From: Marinobacterium mangrovicola
GTDB taxonomy: Bacteria; Pseudomonadota; Gammaproteobacteria; Pseudomonadales; Balneatricaceae
Length of the DNA stretch: 64,000 nucleotides
Direction: 5' to 3'
Assembly (NCBI RefSeq): GCF_004339595.1
Contig: NZ_SMFU01000008.1
Location: 682,001-746,000 of the forward strand
In this document: positions 52,401-61,642 of the stretch, piece after piece
Layout: the number at the start of each line of letters is the position of its first letter
Numbering within the stretch: position 1 is the stretch's first letter
Made by a program: the position numbers and the translations under genes
The notes under the pieces: generated by a model
Seen by the model: only the letters and a program-made list of their open reading frames with translations
What the model was told of the DNA's origin: nothing
Database searches by the model: none

Positions 52401-54653
52401 CTTTGCGGGGAGTTGGATCAGCCGGCACTGGGCTACCAGTACGGCAAGGTCGGGCTTGAGCTTAATGAACGCCTGGATGACCTGCCGCTGAGGGCCCGCG
52501 TTATCTATGTCTATGCCATGTTCGTGCATCACTGGAGCAACCACTGGTCCAGCCTGACGCCCCTGTTCCGCCGTGGTATCGAAGCCGGTTATCAGTCCGG
52601 TGACCTGCTTTACCTGGCGTATAGCGCCCAGGACTGTGTGATCTGGGATCCTACGCTCGACCTGGAGAGTGCGGAACGCCAGCACGCAGAGAATCTGGAG
52701 ATCGTGCGTGAGTGTGCCTATCAGGACTCGCTCGATTCCGGCACCCTGTTCCTGCAGATGCAGCGTAACCTGTTGGGGCGCACCCACTCCCCGTTCTCCC
52801 TCAGTGATGAATCCTTTGACGAACAGCACTGCCTGGACGGCATGCGCCAGCGTCAATTTATGACCGGCATCGCCAACTACCATATCTACAGCGCGGAAAT
52901 CAGCCTGATCCACGGTGACTACGAGCGCGCGTTTGAGCATGTGTGTGAGCAGGACAAGCTGATCAAGTCTGCCATGTCGTTGCCGCAGCTGACTCGGTTT
53001 TATATTGTCGCCTGTCTGACGCTGGCGCAGCGTTTTCCGCTGCTGGATAAGGCGGAGCAGCAGGCGACAAGGCAGCGTCTGGAGAGTGATCTGGCGCGGA
53101 TGACACGCTGGGCGGATAACTGCGCAGCGAATTTCCGCCATCTGCAATATCTGATGGAAGCGGAACTTACCGGGCTTGATGGCCAACCTCAAAAGGCCCT
53201 TGAGTACTACGAGAAATCGATTGATGCCGCCCGTGAAGCAGGCTTTCTGCGTGATGAGGCGATGGCTAGCGAAGCCGCTGCCCGGCATCTGCTCGCGCTG
53301 GGACGGCGTCGTTGTGCCGAGGGGTATCTGCGTGCGGCCTACTGCCTGTTCGAACGCTGGGGCGCCGCTCGCAAAGTGAAAATGATGTTGCAGGAGTTTC
53401 CTGTACTGCGAGAGTTGCTGCCTGCGCAGTCTCTGTCCCGGACTGCAACGGGAGTGGATGCCGGTGACCTGGATCTGGCTTCGGTAATGAAGGCGTCGCG
53501 AGAGATTTCCGGCGAGATGGTGCTGGAGCGATTGCTCAAGAAAAGCATGGATATCCTGCTGGAAAGTGCCGGTGGTCAGTGGGGCTGTCTTATCGTCAGG
53601 CAGAGTGGCGCGTTGCGCATCGAGGCTGTGAGATTGCCCGAACGCCAGGCCCAGGGGCAGCAATTGCCGGAGCACACGCGTGTTGCCCTGGCCAATGGTG
53701 AGTCGCTGCCCTTGCCGGTTACCCTGATCACCGAAGTGCTCAGCGGCGAAGGTGCGATTGTGCTGGATGACGCTGCACGTGAAGGGGCGTTCCGGCAGGA
53801 TCCCTATGTATTGGGGTTCCAGCCTGCATCGGTCCTCTGTGTACCGGTGCGCCGAGAGCGCTTCGAAGGCGTTCTCTATATGGAAAATAATCTATCCAGC
53901 GGCGTCTTTACCGAGGCGCGGGTGGAATTGATACGTCTGCTGGCGGCGCAGGCGGCGGTGGCGATCGATAACGCACGTCTGTATGAGCAGGTGCAGGATT
54001 ACTCTCACCGCCTGGAAGAGAAGGTTGCTGAGCGAACCGCGCGTCTCGAACAGGTGAACATGGAGCTCCAGGGGCTGGTGGACCGGGATGGCTTGACCGG
54101 TGTTGCCAACCGCCGTCGTGGCGATTCATACCTGGAAGAGGTCTGGGTGCGACTGCGCCGTGAAGGGGACCCGCTCTCTGTCCTGATGCTGGATGTTGAT
54201 CATTTCAAGGCGTTCAATGACAACTACGGTCACCAGGCAGGGGACTACTGCCTGTCTGCAGTGGCCGGTGCGTTAAGGTCGGAGCTGCTGCGGCCTGGAG
54301 ATCTGGTCGCCCGCTATGGCGGCGAGGAGTTTATCGTCATCCTGCCCAACACCCATAAAGAGGGTGCACGAGAGGTAGGCGAAAAGATCCGCCGCGCGGT
54401 AGAAGCCCTGGCGATTACGCACGAGCATTCATCCACCGGCCCGGTGGTCACTGTCAGTGCCGGTTTTTCCACGGCCACACCCTGTTTGGGTGGCAGTACC
54501 GTTGATCTGGTACGAGAAGCTGATGAGGGGCTGTATCAGGCCAAGCGGCAGGGAAGAAACCGGGTGCGTCCGGCACCGGCTGGCAGGACAAAGGGTTCTG
54601 CCAGTGAAGCTTGTTCAGGAGGAACCAATGACAGAGTCGACATGGAGCAGTAA
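49482..54653 (+). CDS. Giant pseudokinase / ATPase / GAF / GGDEF signalling protein
   Basis: A 1723-residue protein. N-terminal protein kinase fold (about 18-290), AAA-type ATPase (about 308-560, P-loop GYSGVGKSA, Walker B VVLFLDDLQWSD), a long helical, TPR-like region, GAF (about 1330-1480), a coiled coil and a C-terminal GGDEF domain with intact GGEEF. Family members usually have an active kinase and a histidine kinase or cyclase output. Here the kinase lacks Lys (VALE, Glu48), the HRD Asp (HKALTP, Ala144) and the DFG Asp (GFG, Gly163), so it is a pseudokinase. The intact GGDEF predicts c-di-GMP synthesis. Starts overlapping the previous stop; the next gene starts inside its end. Confidence 0.9.
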   Translation: MRSIGETGLGRAALSLPDYELISVLERRGDRVVFRARRRHDGMAVALETIDAEFPSRHQVARIRREGVIAQRLNDVEGVRRIHEVVPHGSGNLALVADLYGSNLAHRLNSAPEQRLPLPEVLKLAIRLVRILGGIHARDIVHKALTPAHVLLDPASDSLALSGFGIASELDQERQAVQMSRSLEGPLPYMSPEQTGRMNRDLDYRSDYYSLGVLLYELLTGQLPFQGQSLLEWVHSHISRLPRPPHEIQPDVPVAVSAIVLKLLSKSPESRYQSAAGLLHDLEHCAQLVAAGRAIEPFELSEKDGIQKFLIPQTLYGRDRELSSLLDLFESAVAGGNEFCLVHGYSGVGKSALVNEIDRPLVRERGFLVQGKFDQFQSGEAYRALGSAFRSLVQQVLAEPEEHLAQWRQRLQSALAPNARLVIELVPELELIIGPQPAVASLPPAEARNRLQIVLTAFLQVFAGEGHPVVLFLDDLQWSDVPTLELLRRFVTSHDLSHLLLIGAFRSNEVSAGHPLRLMLDELEPKRSIHQLPLGPLNRDAVAQLVAGALCRDVEQALPLSEMLYNKAQGNPFFTNELLRQLHKEGVIFPDPGSECWHWDMDAARWAGVSDDVVEFMVDNLRQLEPETQKVLQLAACIGNSFDLRTLATIYEHSADMTAAALLPALKQHTLLPLHSDYRLFGGRADVADTSNWAFSPHYRFQHDRVQQAAYALIDVDHLDEVHLSIGRLMLRDAGDQLAESRLVDIVGHLNEGRTLIEDAGERLQLAELNLKAGIRARHSSAYEAALDYLRVAREMLPDDPWCAAPQVMQELAAETQLCAYLNGLTQEADHWIEVMLERADTDLERADILATRTRQCVTLGRMDESILAAIQGLAVLGVEFTKQPTEADIRREQQRVLDYLGERDIADLVDAPEVDDEAVLIAMRLLNEIFAAAFLSGSGNIFPYLVLKAVNLSLRYGNCPESAFAYAAYGMLLCGELDQPALGYQYGKVGLELNERLDDLPLRARVIYVYAMFVHHWSNHWSSLTPLFRRGIEAGYQSGDLLYLAYSAQDCVIWDPTLDLESAERQHAENLEIVRECAYQDSLDSGTLFLQMQRNLLGRTHSPFSLSDESFDEQHCLDGMRQRQFMTGIANYHIYSAEISLIHGDYERAFEHVCEQDKLIKSAMSLPQLTRFYIVACLTLAQRFPLLDKAEQQATRQRLESDLARMTRWADNCAANFRHLQYLMEAELTGLDGQPQKALEYYEKSIDAAREAGFLRDEAMASEAAARHLLALGRRRCAEGYLRAAYCLFERWGAARKVKMMLQEFPVLRELLPAQSLSRTATGVDAGDLDLASVMKASREISGEMVLERLLKKSMDILLESAGGQWGCLIVRQSGALRIEAVRLPERQAQGQQLPEHTRVALANGESLPLPVTLITEVLSGEGAIVLDDAAREGAFRQDPYVLGFQPASVLCVPVRRERFEGVLYMENNLSSGVFTEARVELIRLLAAQAAVAIDNARLYEQVQDYSHRLEEKVAERTARLEQVNMELQGLVDRDGLTGVANRRRGDSYLEEVWVRLRREGDPLSVLMLDVDHFKAFNDNYGHQAGDYCLSAVAGALRSELLRPGDLVARYGGEEFIVILPNTHKEGAREVGEKIRRAVEALAITHEHSSTGPVVTVSAGFSTATPCLGGSTVDLVREADEGLYQAKRQGRNRVRPAPAGRTKGSASEACSGGTNDRVDMEQ

Positions 54654-56343
54654 CCCGGCAACCGCAGATTGGGGCGCAAAGGAAAACTGGGTGCCGCAGC
54701 AGGTACCGAGCGTAAAGGCGACCTTCGGCAAATCGAGTCACACCCAGATCGACTTTGCCGCTGGTGCTGTTCAGGTGATCGAGCAGATTGAATTCTCTGC
54801 CGGTGCGGATGCTTATCAATTTAACTTTGCGTCGTCGGAAAAGCCTGCTTTGACCGTAACGGGCAGGGTCAGTAATGACTCCGACCAGGTTCAGCATTTT
54901 ATCGTAGCTGCGACCACCAGTGGCTATCAGAACCCCCAGTTGAGCTTTGCAGGAACGGCATCAGCCGGCGATGAAACTCTCTGCTACTCGGCAGGGCCGG
55001 TGTCGCCAGAGGGTTATGGCGGCGGCGTGATCAGTTTTCATGATCAGGCTTGTGCGGGTTCTGCCTGTTATACCGCCTGGACCGGTGCGGGAGTGCCACC
55101 GGATCATAGCACCGTAGGTGGCGAAATAGCCTTCTGTGACCAGACGTCGGCGGGGCAGGCGAGCTTCACGATCTATGGCAGTCTGGGCAGCGATGGTGAC
55201 ACCTTTGGCAATGTGGTCTTTCACGATAGCGCCACGGCGGCATCTGCCATTTTTAAGAATGTCGGCGGCACGGTTTCCGGGGGCGACGGCGGTAACACCC
55301 AGTTTTACGGTCATTCCAGCGCAGCGAACGGTCAATTTAATAACCTGGGCGGTACCCACGAAAAGGCCAATGGTGGGGATGTGGCGTTTGATAGCCAGGC
55401 TAGCGGCGGCAGCGGCATATTTCAAAACTACGCGGCACCCGCTGCCGGTGCCTATGGCGGTGTCACCAGCTTTAATAACAACCCGCCAGAAACCGCTGGT
55501 GTGGGCGCGTCTGCAGGCAATGGCCGGTACTTCAACTTCGGCGCCCAGGGCGAGCAACAGGGCGGGGGCGGCCATCTGGAGTTCAGTGCGAAATATGGTG
55601 CACCGACCGCGGCAAATGCGCAGATCACTAACCTGGGGAGTGTTATCTCCCACCGTTCCAGCGCCGGTCATACACTGTTTTCGATCAGCCTTCCCGCTGC
55701 TTACGCGCCGACAGCAGGGAATGCGTGTATCTGTAACCAACCGGCTCCGCTGAAAGGGGGCGCTGCGGGATACACCGAGTTTGCTGTCTTTGATGAAGGT
55801 GCCGCCTCAGGAGGCTATCCCTCTGCTGGCGAAGCGGTGATTTCCAATCTGGGAGGCGGTGCTGATGGCGTGGCTGGCGGATTTACGGAGTTTTCCGGCC
55901 GGAGCAGCGCGGGAGCCGCGACCTTGATCGCTTTGGGTGGCGTGGGTGAGAAGAGCGGTGGACGAATCATTTTTTATGATCAGTCCGAGGCTGCCAGCGC
56001 TTGTATCCAGCTCCAGGGGAATGGTGAGCTGGTGCTCGGCGACCACGATGGTCCGTTAAGCGTTAAGGATCTGTTGCTCAATGGCGGTCTGATCTCTATC
56101 CAGCTGGGCAGCGCTGTGACTTCTCTTCAGGTCAGTGGAAGCCTGCTGCTGAACGGTAGCTGCGAGTTTGATTTCTGGCAGGCCAGCGATGGCGGTTTCG
56201 AGTTCAATACGCCCTATACCGTGCTGCAGAGCGACAGCCTGACGGAGGCTCAAACCGGGTGTTTCAGTGCCAACAGCATAGAGGGCGTGACACCGGTATT
56301 TTCACTGCAGGGTAATGCGCTCCAGGTGACCTACACAAAGTAA
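54628..56343 (+). CDS. Beta-solenoid repeat protein, no signal peptide
   Basis: A 571-residue protein of irregular 22-30-residue repeats with the pattern GGxxxFxxxSxAxxAxFxNxGG (about residues 110-480), typical of right-handed beta-solenoids in adhesins and autotransporter passengers. The N-terminal WSSNPATADWGAKENW resembles the opening of such passengers. There is no signal peptide, barrel or RTX calcium motif, so if it is secreted, the route is not classical. Start ATG at 54628 with CAGGAGGAACC; it overlaps the end of the GGDEF gene by 26 bases. Ends the five-gene run. Confidence 0.7.
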   Translation: MTESTWSSNPATADWGAKENWVPQQVPSVKATFGKSSHTQIDFAAGAVQVIEQIEFSAGADAYQFNFASSEKPALTVTGRVSNDSDQVQHFIVAATTSGYQNPQLSFAGTASAGDETLCYSAGPVSPEGYGGGVISFHDQACAGSACYTAWTGAGVPPDHSTVGGEIAFCDQTSAGQASFTIYGSLGSDGDTFGNVVFHDSATAASAIFKNVGGTVSGGDGGNTQFYGHSSAANGQFNNLGGTHEKANGGDVAFDSQASGGSGIFQNYAAPAAGAYGGVTSFNNNPPETAGVGASAGNGRYFNFGAQGEQQGGGGHLEFSAKYGAPTAANAQITNLGSVISHRSSAGHTLFSISLPAAYAPTAGNACICNQPAPLKGGAAGYTEFAVFDEGAASGGYPSAGEAVISNLGGGADGVAGGFTEFSGRSSAGAATLIALGGVGEKSGGRIIFYDQSEAASACIQLQGNGELVLGDHDGPLSVKDLLLNGGLISIQLGSAVTSLQVSGSLLLNGSCEFDFWQASDGGFEFNTPYTVLQSDSLTEAQTGCFSANSIEGVTPVFSLQGNALQVTYTK

Positions 56344-56362
56344 CGTAGAGTGAGCGGAGGAC

Positions 56363-56818
56363 TCAGGTTCTTGCTTTCAAGTAACTACTGTAGTCCGGAA
56401 CACGGCGGGTATAGGTCTGGTTCAGAAAACTGGAGCTGAACAGAAAGTCCGCCGAGGCCTCGTTGCATGCCACCGGGATGTTCCACACCGCAGCGATCCG
56501 CAGCAGGGCTTTCACATCGGGGTCATGGGGCTGGGCATCCAGAGGGTCCCAGAAAAAAATCAGCAGGTCGATTTCGCCCTCGGCGATGCGGGCACCGAGC
56601 TGCTGATCGCCCCCCATGGGCCCGCTGAGCAGAGAGTGCACCTCCATCTCAAGTTGCGCAGAGAGCTTATGGCCGGTGGTGCCGGTGGCATAGAGGCGAT
56701 GCCGTGCCAGGGTTTCCCTATTGCGCTCAGCCCAGGCCAGTAGATCCGGTTTACGGTTGTCGTGAGCGACCAGCGCCAGGTTCTTGCTGCTGCCAACCTC
56801 TACCTCTTTGGTTTCCAT
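56363..56818 (-). CDS. mgsA: Methylglyoxal synthase
   Basis: A 151-residue Mgs[69 protein letters not shown]. The catalytic aspartate and His sites are present. It converts dihydroxyacetone phosphate to methylglyoxal, a relief valve for triose phosphate; placement beside gap fits. Convergent with the beta-solenoid gene. Confidence 0.95.
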   Translation of the reverse strand: METKEVEVGSSKNLALVAHDNRKPDLLAWAERNRETLARHRLYATGTTGHKLSAQLEMEVHSLLSGPMGGDQQLGARIAEGEIDLLIFFWDPLDAQPHDPDVKALLRIAAVWNIPVACNEASADFLFSSSFLNQTYTRRVPDYSSYLKART

Positions 56819-56858
56819 CCTGATCTGTCTCCTGGCGCAGGGCGTTGATTCCCGCCTT

Positions 56859-57869
56859 TTAGCCTGCCACTTTCATCAGTGCCAGGGTGTTGTCGAGCAT
56901 CCGGTTTGAAAAACCCCACTCGTTGTCATACCAGCTCATCACTTTGACCAAGCGGCCGTTGACACGAGTCTGGGCCATATCGAACACCGATGAGTGCGGG
57001 TTGTGGTTGAAGTCGATCGACACCAGCGGCAGTTCGTTGACCGCCAGAATACCGCGCAGCGGGCCGGCTGCGGCTTCCGCTATGATGGCGTTGACCTCTT
57101 CAACGCTGGTGTCGCGGCTCGCCTCGAAGGTCAGATCCACCAACGAGACGTTGATTGTCGGCACACGCACCGCCATCCCGTCCAGCTTGCCGTTCAGCTC
57201 CGGCAGCACCAGCCCCACTGCAGCGGCAGCGCCGGTTTTGGTGGGAATCATCGACTGGGTCGCGGCGCGGGCGCGGTAAGGGTCGGAGTGGTAAACGTCC
57301 GACAGCTTCTGGTCATTGGTGTAGGCGTGAATGGTGGTCATCAGGCCGCTTTTGATACCGATGGCATCGTTCAGTGGTTTGGCGATCGGCGCCAGGCAGT
57401 TGGTGGTGCAGGAGGCGCTGGAGATCACCTGATGATCCGCCGTTAAACAATCGTGGTTGATGCCATAAACTACCGTGGCATCTGCGCCCTTGGCTGGCGC
57501 CGAGACGATCACCTTGCGGGCGCCGGCTTCAAGGTGGGCGGCCGCCTTGTCACGGCTGGTAAAGAGGCCGGTGCACTCGTAGACCACATCCACATTAAGT
57601 GCCTGCCAGGGCAGTTTCGCCGGATCACGCTCCGCCAGAATGCGGATGCTGTCACCATTAACCACCAGGTTGTCGCCGTCGATGCTGACCTCGCCCTGAA
57701 AAGGGCCGTGAACGCTGTCGAAGCGGGTCAGGTGCGCATTGATCTCGGCATCGCCCAGATCGTTGATTGCGACGATCTGAATCTGTTCCCGCTTGCCGGA
57801 TTCATAGAGTGCACGCAGTGTGTTGCGCCCGATACGACCGTATCCGTTAATCGCTACGCGGATAGTCAT
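56859..57869 (-). CDS. gap: Glyceraldehyde-3-phosphate dehydrogenase
   Basis: A 336-residue [26 protein letters not shown]-binding loop, the catalytic cysteine in [11 protein letters not shown], and SVVDLTF-like and [12 protein letters not shown] closing motifs. It works in the lower Entner-Doudoroff pathway. Followed by mgsA 40 bases later. The upstream region holds GTAAT-CTTC-GTTAC near 58040, a possible operator, weakly supported. Confidence 0.96.
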   Translation of the reverse strand: MTIRVAINGYGRIGRNTLRALYESGKREQIQIVAINDLGDAEINAHLTRFDSVHGPFQGEVSIDGDNLVVNGDSIRILAERDPAKLPWQALNVDVVYECTGLFTSRDKAAAHLEAGARKVIVSAPAKGADATVVYGINHDCLTADHQVISSASCTTNCLAPIAKPLNDAIGIKSGLMTTIHAYTNDQKLSDVYHSDPYRARAATQSMIPTKTGAAAAVGLVLPELNGKLDGMAVRVPTINVSLVDLTFEASRDTSVEEVNAIIAEAAAGPLRGILAVNELPLVSIDFNHNPHSSVFDMAQTRVNGRLVKVMSWYDNEWGFSNRMLDNTLALMKVAG

Positions 57870-58103
57870 AAGTACCTCCGATGGAATAACGTTTCTTTCA
57901 AATTACGTATTCTGCTTGGCTGTTACAACGTTCAGGATCAGGTTTAGAGCGTTTTGTTGCTGGACGGAGGGGCGGGGATGTATGGATAAACCATCCCTGT
58001 TGTATCGCCAAAGGCACCTGTCAGGGACTTTCGCGAGAGTAATCTTCGTTACCTGCTTTCAGTGTAGATGAGATATGAGGCGTACTGTACGCAGGAGCGC
58101 TGC

Positions 58104-59090
58104 TTATGGCTGAGTTTGCTGCCTTAAAGCATTCGCTGCGCCCAGTAAACCAGGGTGCTCCGCGATAACGACCCGAGTGGGAATCGAAGCAAGATAGCCC
58201 TGAAAGCGTCCCTTGGATTCAAAGCGGGCACGGAAGCGGCTTGTCAAAAACAGGTCGAGGATTTTTGGCACGATGCCACCGGCGATGTAGACACCTCCCC
58301 GGGCGCCGAGGGTCAACGCTGTATTCCCCGCCAGACTGCCGAGCATGGCACAGAAAAGCTCCACGCTTTCCCTGCAAAGGGGATCGCTATTGTTCAGGGC
58401 GGCCTCGGTTATCGCGACCGCAGAACGGGCTGAATTGTGCGTGCCATGAATGGCTGCAAGGGCTTCATAGAGGTTAACCAGGCCAGATCCGCACAGCAGG
58501 CGCTCCGCCGACACATGATCATAGCGCTGCCAGAGGTAGCGCAATACTTCGGCCTCCAGTTCATCGCCGGGGGCAAAATCCACATGTCCGCCTTCGCTGA
58601 ACAGTGCTATGGGACTGGTGCCGGAAAATACCAGACCGCCGACTCCAAGCCCTGTACCTGGACCAAGAACGGCTATCGGCTTTCCGTTGACAGATTTTCC
58701 GCCACCGATAGATACAAGCTCGTTGGGTGCAAGCAGCGGAGCAGCATAGGCTTGGGCGGTAAAGTCGTTGATCACTCGCAGCTGTTCGAGGCCGAGCGTC
58801 TGTTTCAGTGCCTGTTGGGAGAAGCTCCAGCCGTTGTTGGTAATATTCACCCTGTCCAGGCCTGTTGGGCCGGCAATGGCGAGACAGGCGCAGCGCGGGC
58901 GCTGTGCTTCAGGCAGGTCGGTTGTTTCCAGATAGGCGAGAATTGCAGAGGTCAGTGAGGGGAAATCGCTGACTTTGAATGTCAGGCTCGCGCTGGGGCG
59001 CTCGTCGCAGGGGCCGACCAGCGCGAAACGGGCGTGGGTTCCACCGATGTCGGCAACCAGAGATAGATGCTGCGGCTCCGTAGTGGCCAT
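58104..59090 (-). CDS. glk: Glucokinase
   Basis: A 328-residue bacterial glucokinase: LVADIGGTHARFALVG phosphate motif, VINDFTAQAYAAPLL with catalytic Asp, LGPGTGLGVGGLVF and EGGHVDFAPGDELEAEVL. It phosphorylates glucose for the Entner-Doudoroff route. I use the ATG at 59090 (MATTEPQHL) with GAGAAAAGAG upstream; the frame opens further at 59156 without family similarity. Confidence 0.93.
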   Translation of the reverse strand: MATTEPQHLSLVADIGGTHARFALVGPCDERPSASLTFKVSDFPSLTSAILAYLETTDLPEAQRPRCACLAIAGPTGLDRVNITNNGWSFSQQALKQTLGLEQLRVINDFTAQAYAAPLLAPNELVSIGGGKSVNGKPIAVLGPGTGLGVGGLVFSGTSPIALFSEGGHVDFAPGDELEAEVLRYLWQRYDHVSAERLLCGSGLVNLYEALAAIHGTHNSARSAVAITEAALNNSDPLCRESVELFCAMLGSLAGNTALTLGARGGVYIAGGIVPKILDLFLTSRFRARFESKGRFQGYLASIPTRVVIAEHPGLLGAANALRQQTQP

Positions 59091-59171
59091 CTCTTTTCTC
59101 CCAAAAGTCTTTCTCTTGGCAGTATACGGATTTAACTCGCCGAGGGTCAGGCCCATTAATCCGGCGGCTGA

Positions 59172-59906
59172 TTAACCGCTTTGCGGATAACTGCGCTCAG
59201 CCGTTTGCCAGACGCGGTACAGCCGCTTTGCTCTCTGGAACAGGCATAGAGTGAACGCGGCGAAGGCCCAGCAGATGGCGATGGTAGTGAGGTCGTGAGA
59301 GAGAAAATGCGCGCCGCGCAGTTGCTGGGCCAGACCAAAGGTCAGCCCGAGCAGAGCGCCCGGCAGCAGCGCCAGGTAAAAGGCTCGGCTGCGGTAGGGA
59401 AAGATAAACGCCAGGCTGAGCCAGGCATACCCGCCGGATGAGTGGCCGGCAGGGTAGCAGCGGGCAACCGGGAGCCGAGGCGAAAACAGTTGCCAGATAT
59501 TAACCCAGTGCTGACGACCGCCAAACTCGGTGAGGTTTTGCGGGCAGGGAAGTGTGGTGTGATGTTTCAGATAACTGATCAGAGCGGTACTTAACAGCGT
59601 ACACACCACCACATACAGCAATCCCATTCGCCAGGGCCTCAGGCGTTTCAGCATGAAGGAAGCGAGAAAAAGAATAACGACAAGGAAAAACAGACGCTTG
59701 ACCAGCCAGCGTCCGCCTTCGTGAAGCAGATCATAAAGCAGGTAACTGTCGTGCCAGGGGAATGCACTGCCTGCGCCACCCTCGAAAGCATAGACCCATC
59801 GCTCCAGTATCAGGTCGAGACCGGAGAGGTGGGAGAACAGCGCCAGGGAGAGAAAAGCCAGAGAGATTCTCATACTGGTCTGAAAGGGGATCGGCGTGTC
59901 GCTCAT
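59172..59906 (-). CDS. PAP2-superfamily membrane phosphatase
   Basis: A 244-residue protein with about six membrane segments and the three PAP2 phosphatase motifs in altered form: KHHTTLPCP (R-P of motif 1 is C-P), PAGHSSGG with the catalytic His of motif 2, and RGAHFLSHDL with the motif 3 His and Asp. Relatives act on lipid A or undecaprenyl and phosphatidyl phosphates; substrate not known. Separate from glk by 81 bases on the same strand. Confidence 0.8.
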   Translation of the reverse strand: MSDTPIPFQTSMRISLAFLSLALFSHLSGLDLILERWVYAFEGGAGSAFPWHDSYLLYDLLHEGGRWLVKRLFFLVVILFLASFMLKRLRPWRMGLLYVVVCTLLSTALISYLKHHTTLPCPQNLTEFGGRQHWVNIWQLFSPRLPVARCYPAGHSSGGYAWLSLAFIFPYRSRAFYLALLPGALLGLTFGLAQQLRGAHFLSHDLTTIAICWAFAAFTLCLFQRAKRLYRVWQTAERSYPQSG

Positions 59907-60138
59907 GGCAGGGCTCTTGTTATGGCTGGGTACCTGAACGGATAAAACTAGGGGTGCCAGCTTAAAAGGGGCTTAAATCGAGGTTGAGTGGGCCTTTTCA
60001 AAGAGGAGCGGATTCAGGCTTCTCGACTTGGTCAGCGCACCGTGATCGCGGTCAGAGGGATGTGTATGATGTTGGCGGGGCGTTTTACCTTTATTAATAA
60101 TGCCCCAGGGAATTTCTGCAGTGGATAGGAACAGTTAA

Positions 60139-60513
60139 ATGAATCAGGCAGAGCCGGGACAGGCGACGATCAGAATTAAAAATCTGCGACTGAGAACCTA
60201 CATCGGAATCAACGATGAGGAGAAGCAGAAACTCCAGGATGTGATCATCAACGTATTGATCCGCTATCGTGTGCGCAGCGCGATTCAGCATAACGATATC
60301 GATCATGCGTTGAACTATCGCACCATCAATAAGGCGATCATCAACCATGTGGAGGGCGGCCGATTCCTGCTGCTCGAGCGTATGGCCAGTGAAGTGCTGG
60401 CGCTGGCGATGGAAGATCCGATGGTCTGTTTTGCCCAGGTGGAGATCGATAAGCCCCATGCACTGCGTTTTGCGGACTCTGTCTCGATCACCCTGTGTGA
60501 TCGTCGCGATTGA
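60139..60513 (+). CDS. folX: Dihydroneopterin triphosphate 2'-epimerase (FolX)
   Basis: A 124-residue FolB/FolX-fold protein. The segment ATIRIKNLRLRTYIGINDEEKQ is characteristic of FolX rather than FolB. It makes dihydromonapterin triphosphate, used for tetrahydromonapterin, cofactor of phenylalanine hydroxylase in some gammaproteobacteria. folM two genes later completes that branch. Plain upstream region; weak ribosome site. Confidence 0.9.
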   Translation: MNQAEPGQATIRIKNLRLRTYIGINDEEKQKLQDVIINVLIRYRVRSAIQHNDIDHALNYRTINKAIINHVEGGRFLLLERMASEVLALAMEDPMVCFAQVEIDKPHALRFADSVSITLCDRRD

Positions 60514-60547
60514 TGCCGCTCATGCTGGTAGAGAGTCAGGGCGTTAA

Positions 60548-61642
60548 ATGCTGACCGAAACTGAGATCAAACTGCGTCTGCCCGATGTGCTGGATGTAGA
60601 CCCGACCGCGATACCACTTTTTCTGGAGAGACTGTCCGGTAACTGGGAACAGGTTGAACTGTTTAATCAGTACTTCGATACGCCTGAGCTGGCGCTGGAT
60701 CGTGCGGGGTATGCGCTACGCCTGCGTCGCGATGGCGATCAGTGCATTCAAACGTTCAAGGGTCGTGGCGAAAGCCTGGCCGGATTTAGCGTGCGCAGTG
60801 AGTGGGACTGGTATCTGAGCAGTGAGCAGGTGGATCTGCAGCCTTTGTTGGATCTGGACCGTCCAGCGTTACTTGGTAGTGATACGTTGGCCGCTTTAAA
60901 GCCTCTGTTTCGTACCGATTTCCAACGCACGAAAGGCAAGCTCAACTGGGTCTTTGATGGCATCCCGGTAGAGGTGGAAGTAGCCCTGGACCGGGGAGCC
61001 GCAACGGCTGAGAAAGCTTCATCACCGATCTGCGAATTGGAGCTTGAGCTGCGCCAGGGACCGCCGGAAGCTCTGTTTGCGTTTGCCAAAGAGGTTGCAG
61101 CTCAGCTGCCACTGATGCCCTGGGATAGTGCCAAAGCTGAGCGCGGCTACCGCCTTCTTGATCCGGAACGAAAACCGCTTGCTCCCAAATTGTCCCGAGA
61201 TGTTTTTGCTCAACCGCTCAGTGAAGCACTGCCGCTACTGGGTAGCTACCTGCTTGCCAGCGCTCAATATGGCTCCGAGCTGCTGTCGATGGGAACGGCG
61301 GGTGCTGTAGATAAAGTTGATCAGGCGCTGAAACTAATTATCGAGTTTGAGTCTCTGCTCAGCCATGTGGATGCAACACCTCTTTCCGGTGCTTTTGAGC
61401 GCACAACTCGGCTGCATAAGGCCCTGTTTACAGGTCTCCCGAGTGCGGAGGAGCAGCCCGTCGAGTTATTCAACCGGCTGCAGGGCAAAACTGACTGGGG
61501 TGTGCTGATGCTCGGTCAAAGTGAGCGGCTGTACCTTTGGCATAAAGAACCACCTCAGGCAAAGGGGGCGTCGTTGGGTGAGCTGTTGTGCCAGAGCGAG
61601 ACGCTGTTTAGTGGGCTGAAGGCACTCAGGAGCGAGATATGA
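60548..61642 (+). CDS. CYTH-domain protein (inorganic triphosphatase-like)
   Basis: A 364-residue protein with the CYTH tunnel signature ExExK (Glu4, Glu6, Lys8 in TETEIKLRL), then YFDTPELALDRAGYALRLRRDG and ICELELELRQG. It resembles E. coli YgiF, a triphosphatase with a C-terminal CHAD domain. Here the C-terminal 150 residues (215-364) are helical but short and lack recognisable CHAD histidines. It lies between folX and folM and its stop overlaps the folM start. Confidence 0.85.
   Translation: MLTETEIKLRLPDVLDVDPTAIPLFLERLSGNWEQVELFNQYFDTPELALDRAGYALRLRRDGDQCIQTFKGRGESLAGFSVRSEWDWYLSSEQVDLQPLLDLDRPALLGSDTLAALKPLFRTDFQRTKGKLNWVFDGIPVEVEVALDRGAATAEKASSPICELELELRQGPPEALFAFAKEVAAQLPLMPWDSAKAERGYRLLDPERKPLAPKLSRDVFAQPLSEALPLLGSYLLASAQYGSELLSMGTAGAVDKVDQALKLIIEFESLLSHVDATPLSGAFERTTRLHKALFTGLPSAEEQPVELFNRLQGKTDWGVLMLGQSERLYLWHKEPPQAKGASLGELLCQSETLFSGLKALRSEI

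Noticed and set aside
57890-58060. HexR operator before gap
   Set aside because: Only a loose GTAAT-N4-GTTAC palindrome is present; it does not match the HexR consensus well enough to annotate as such.
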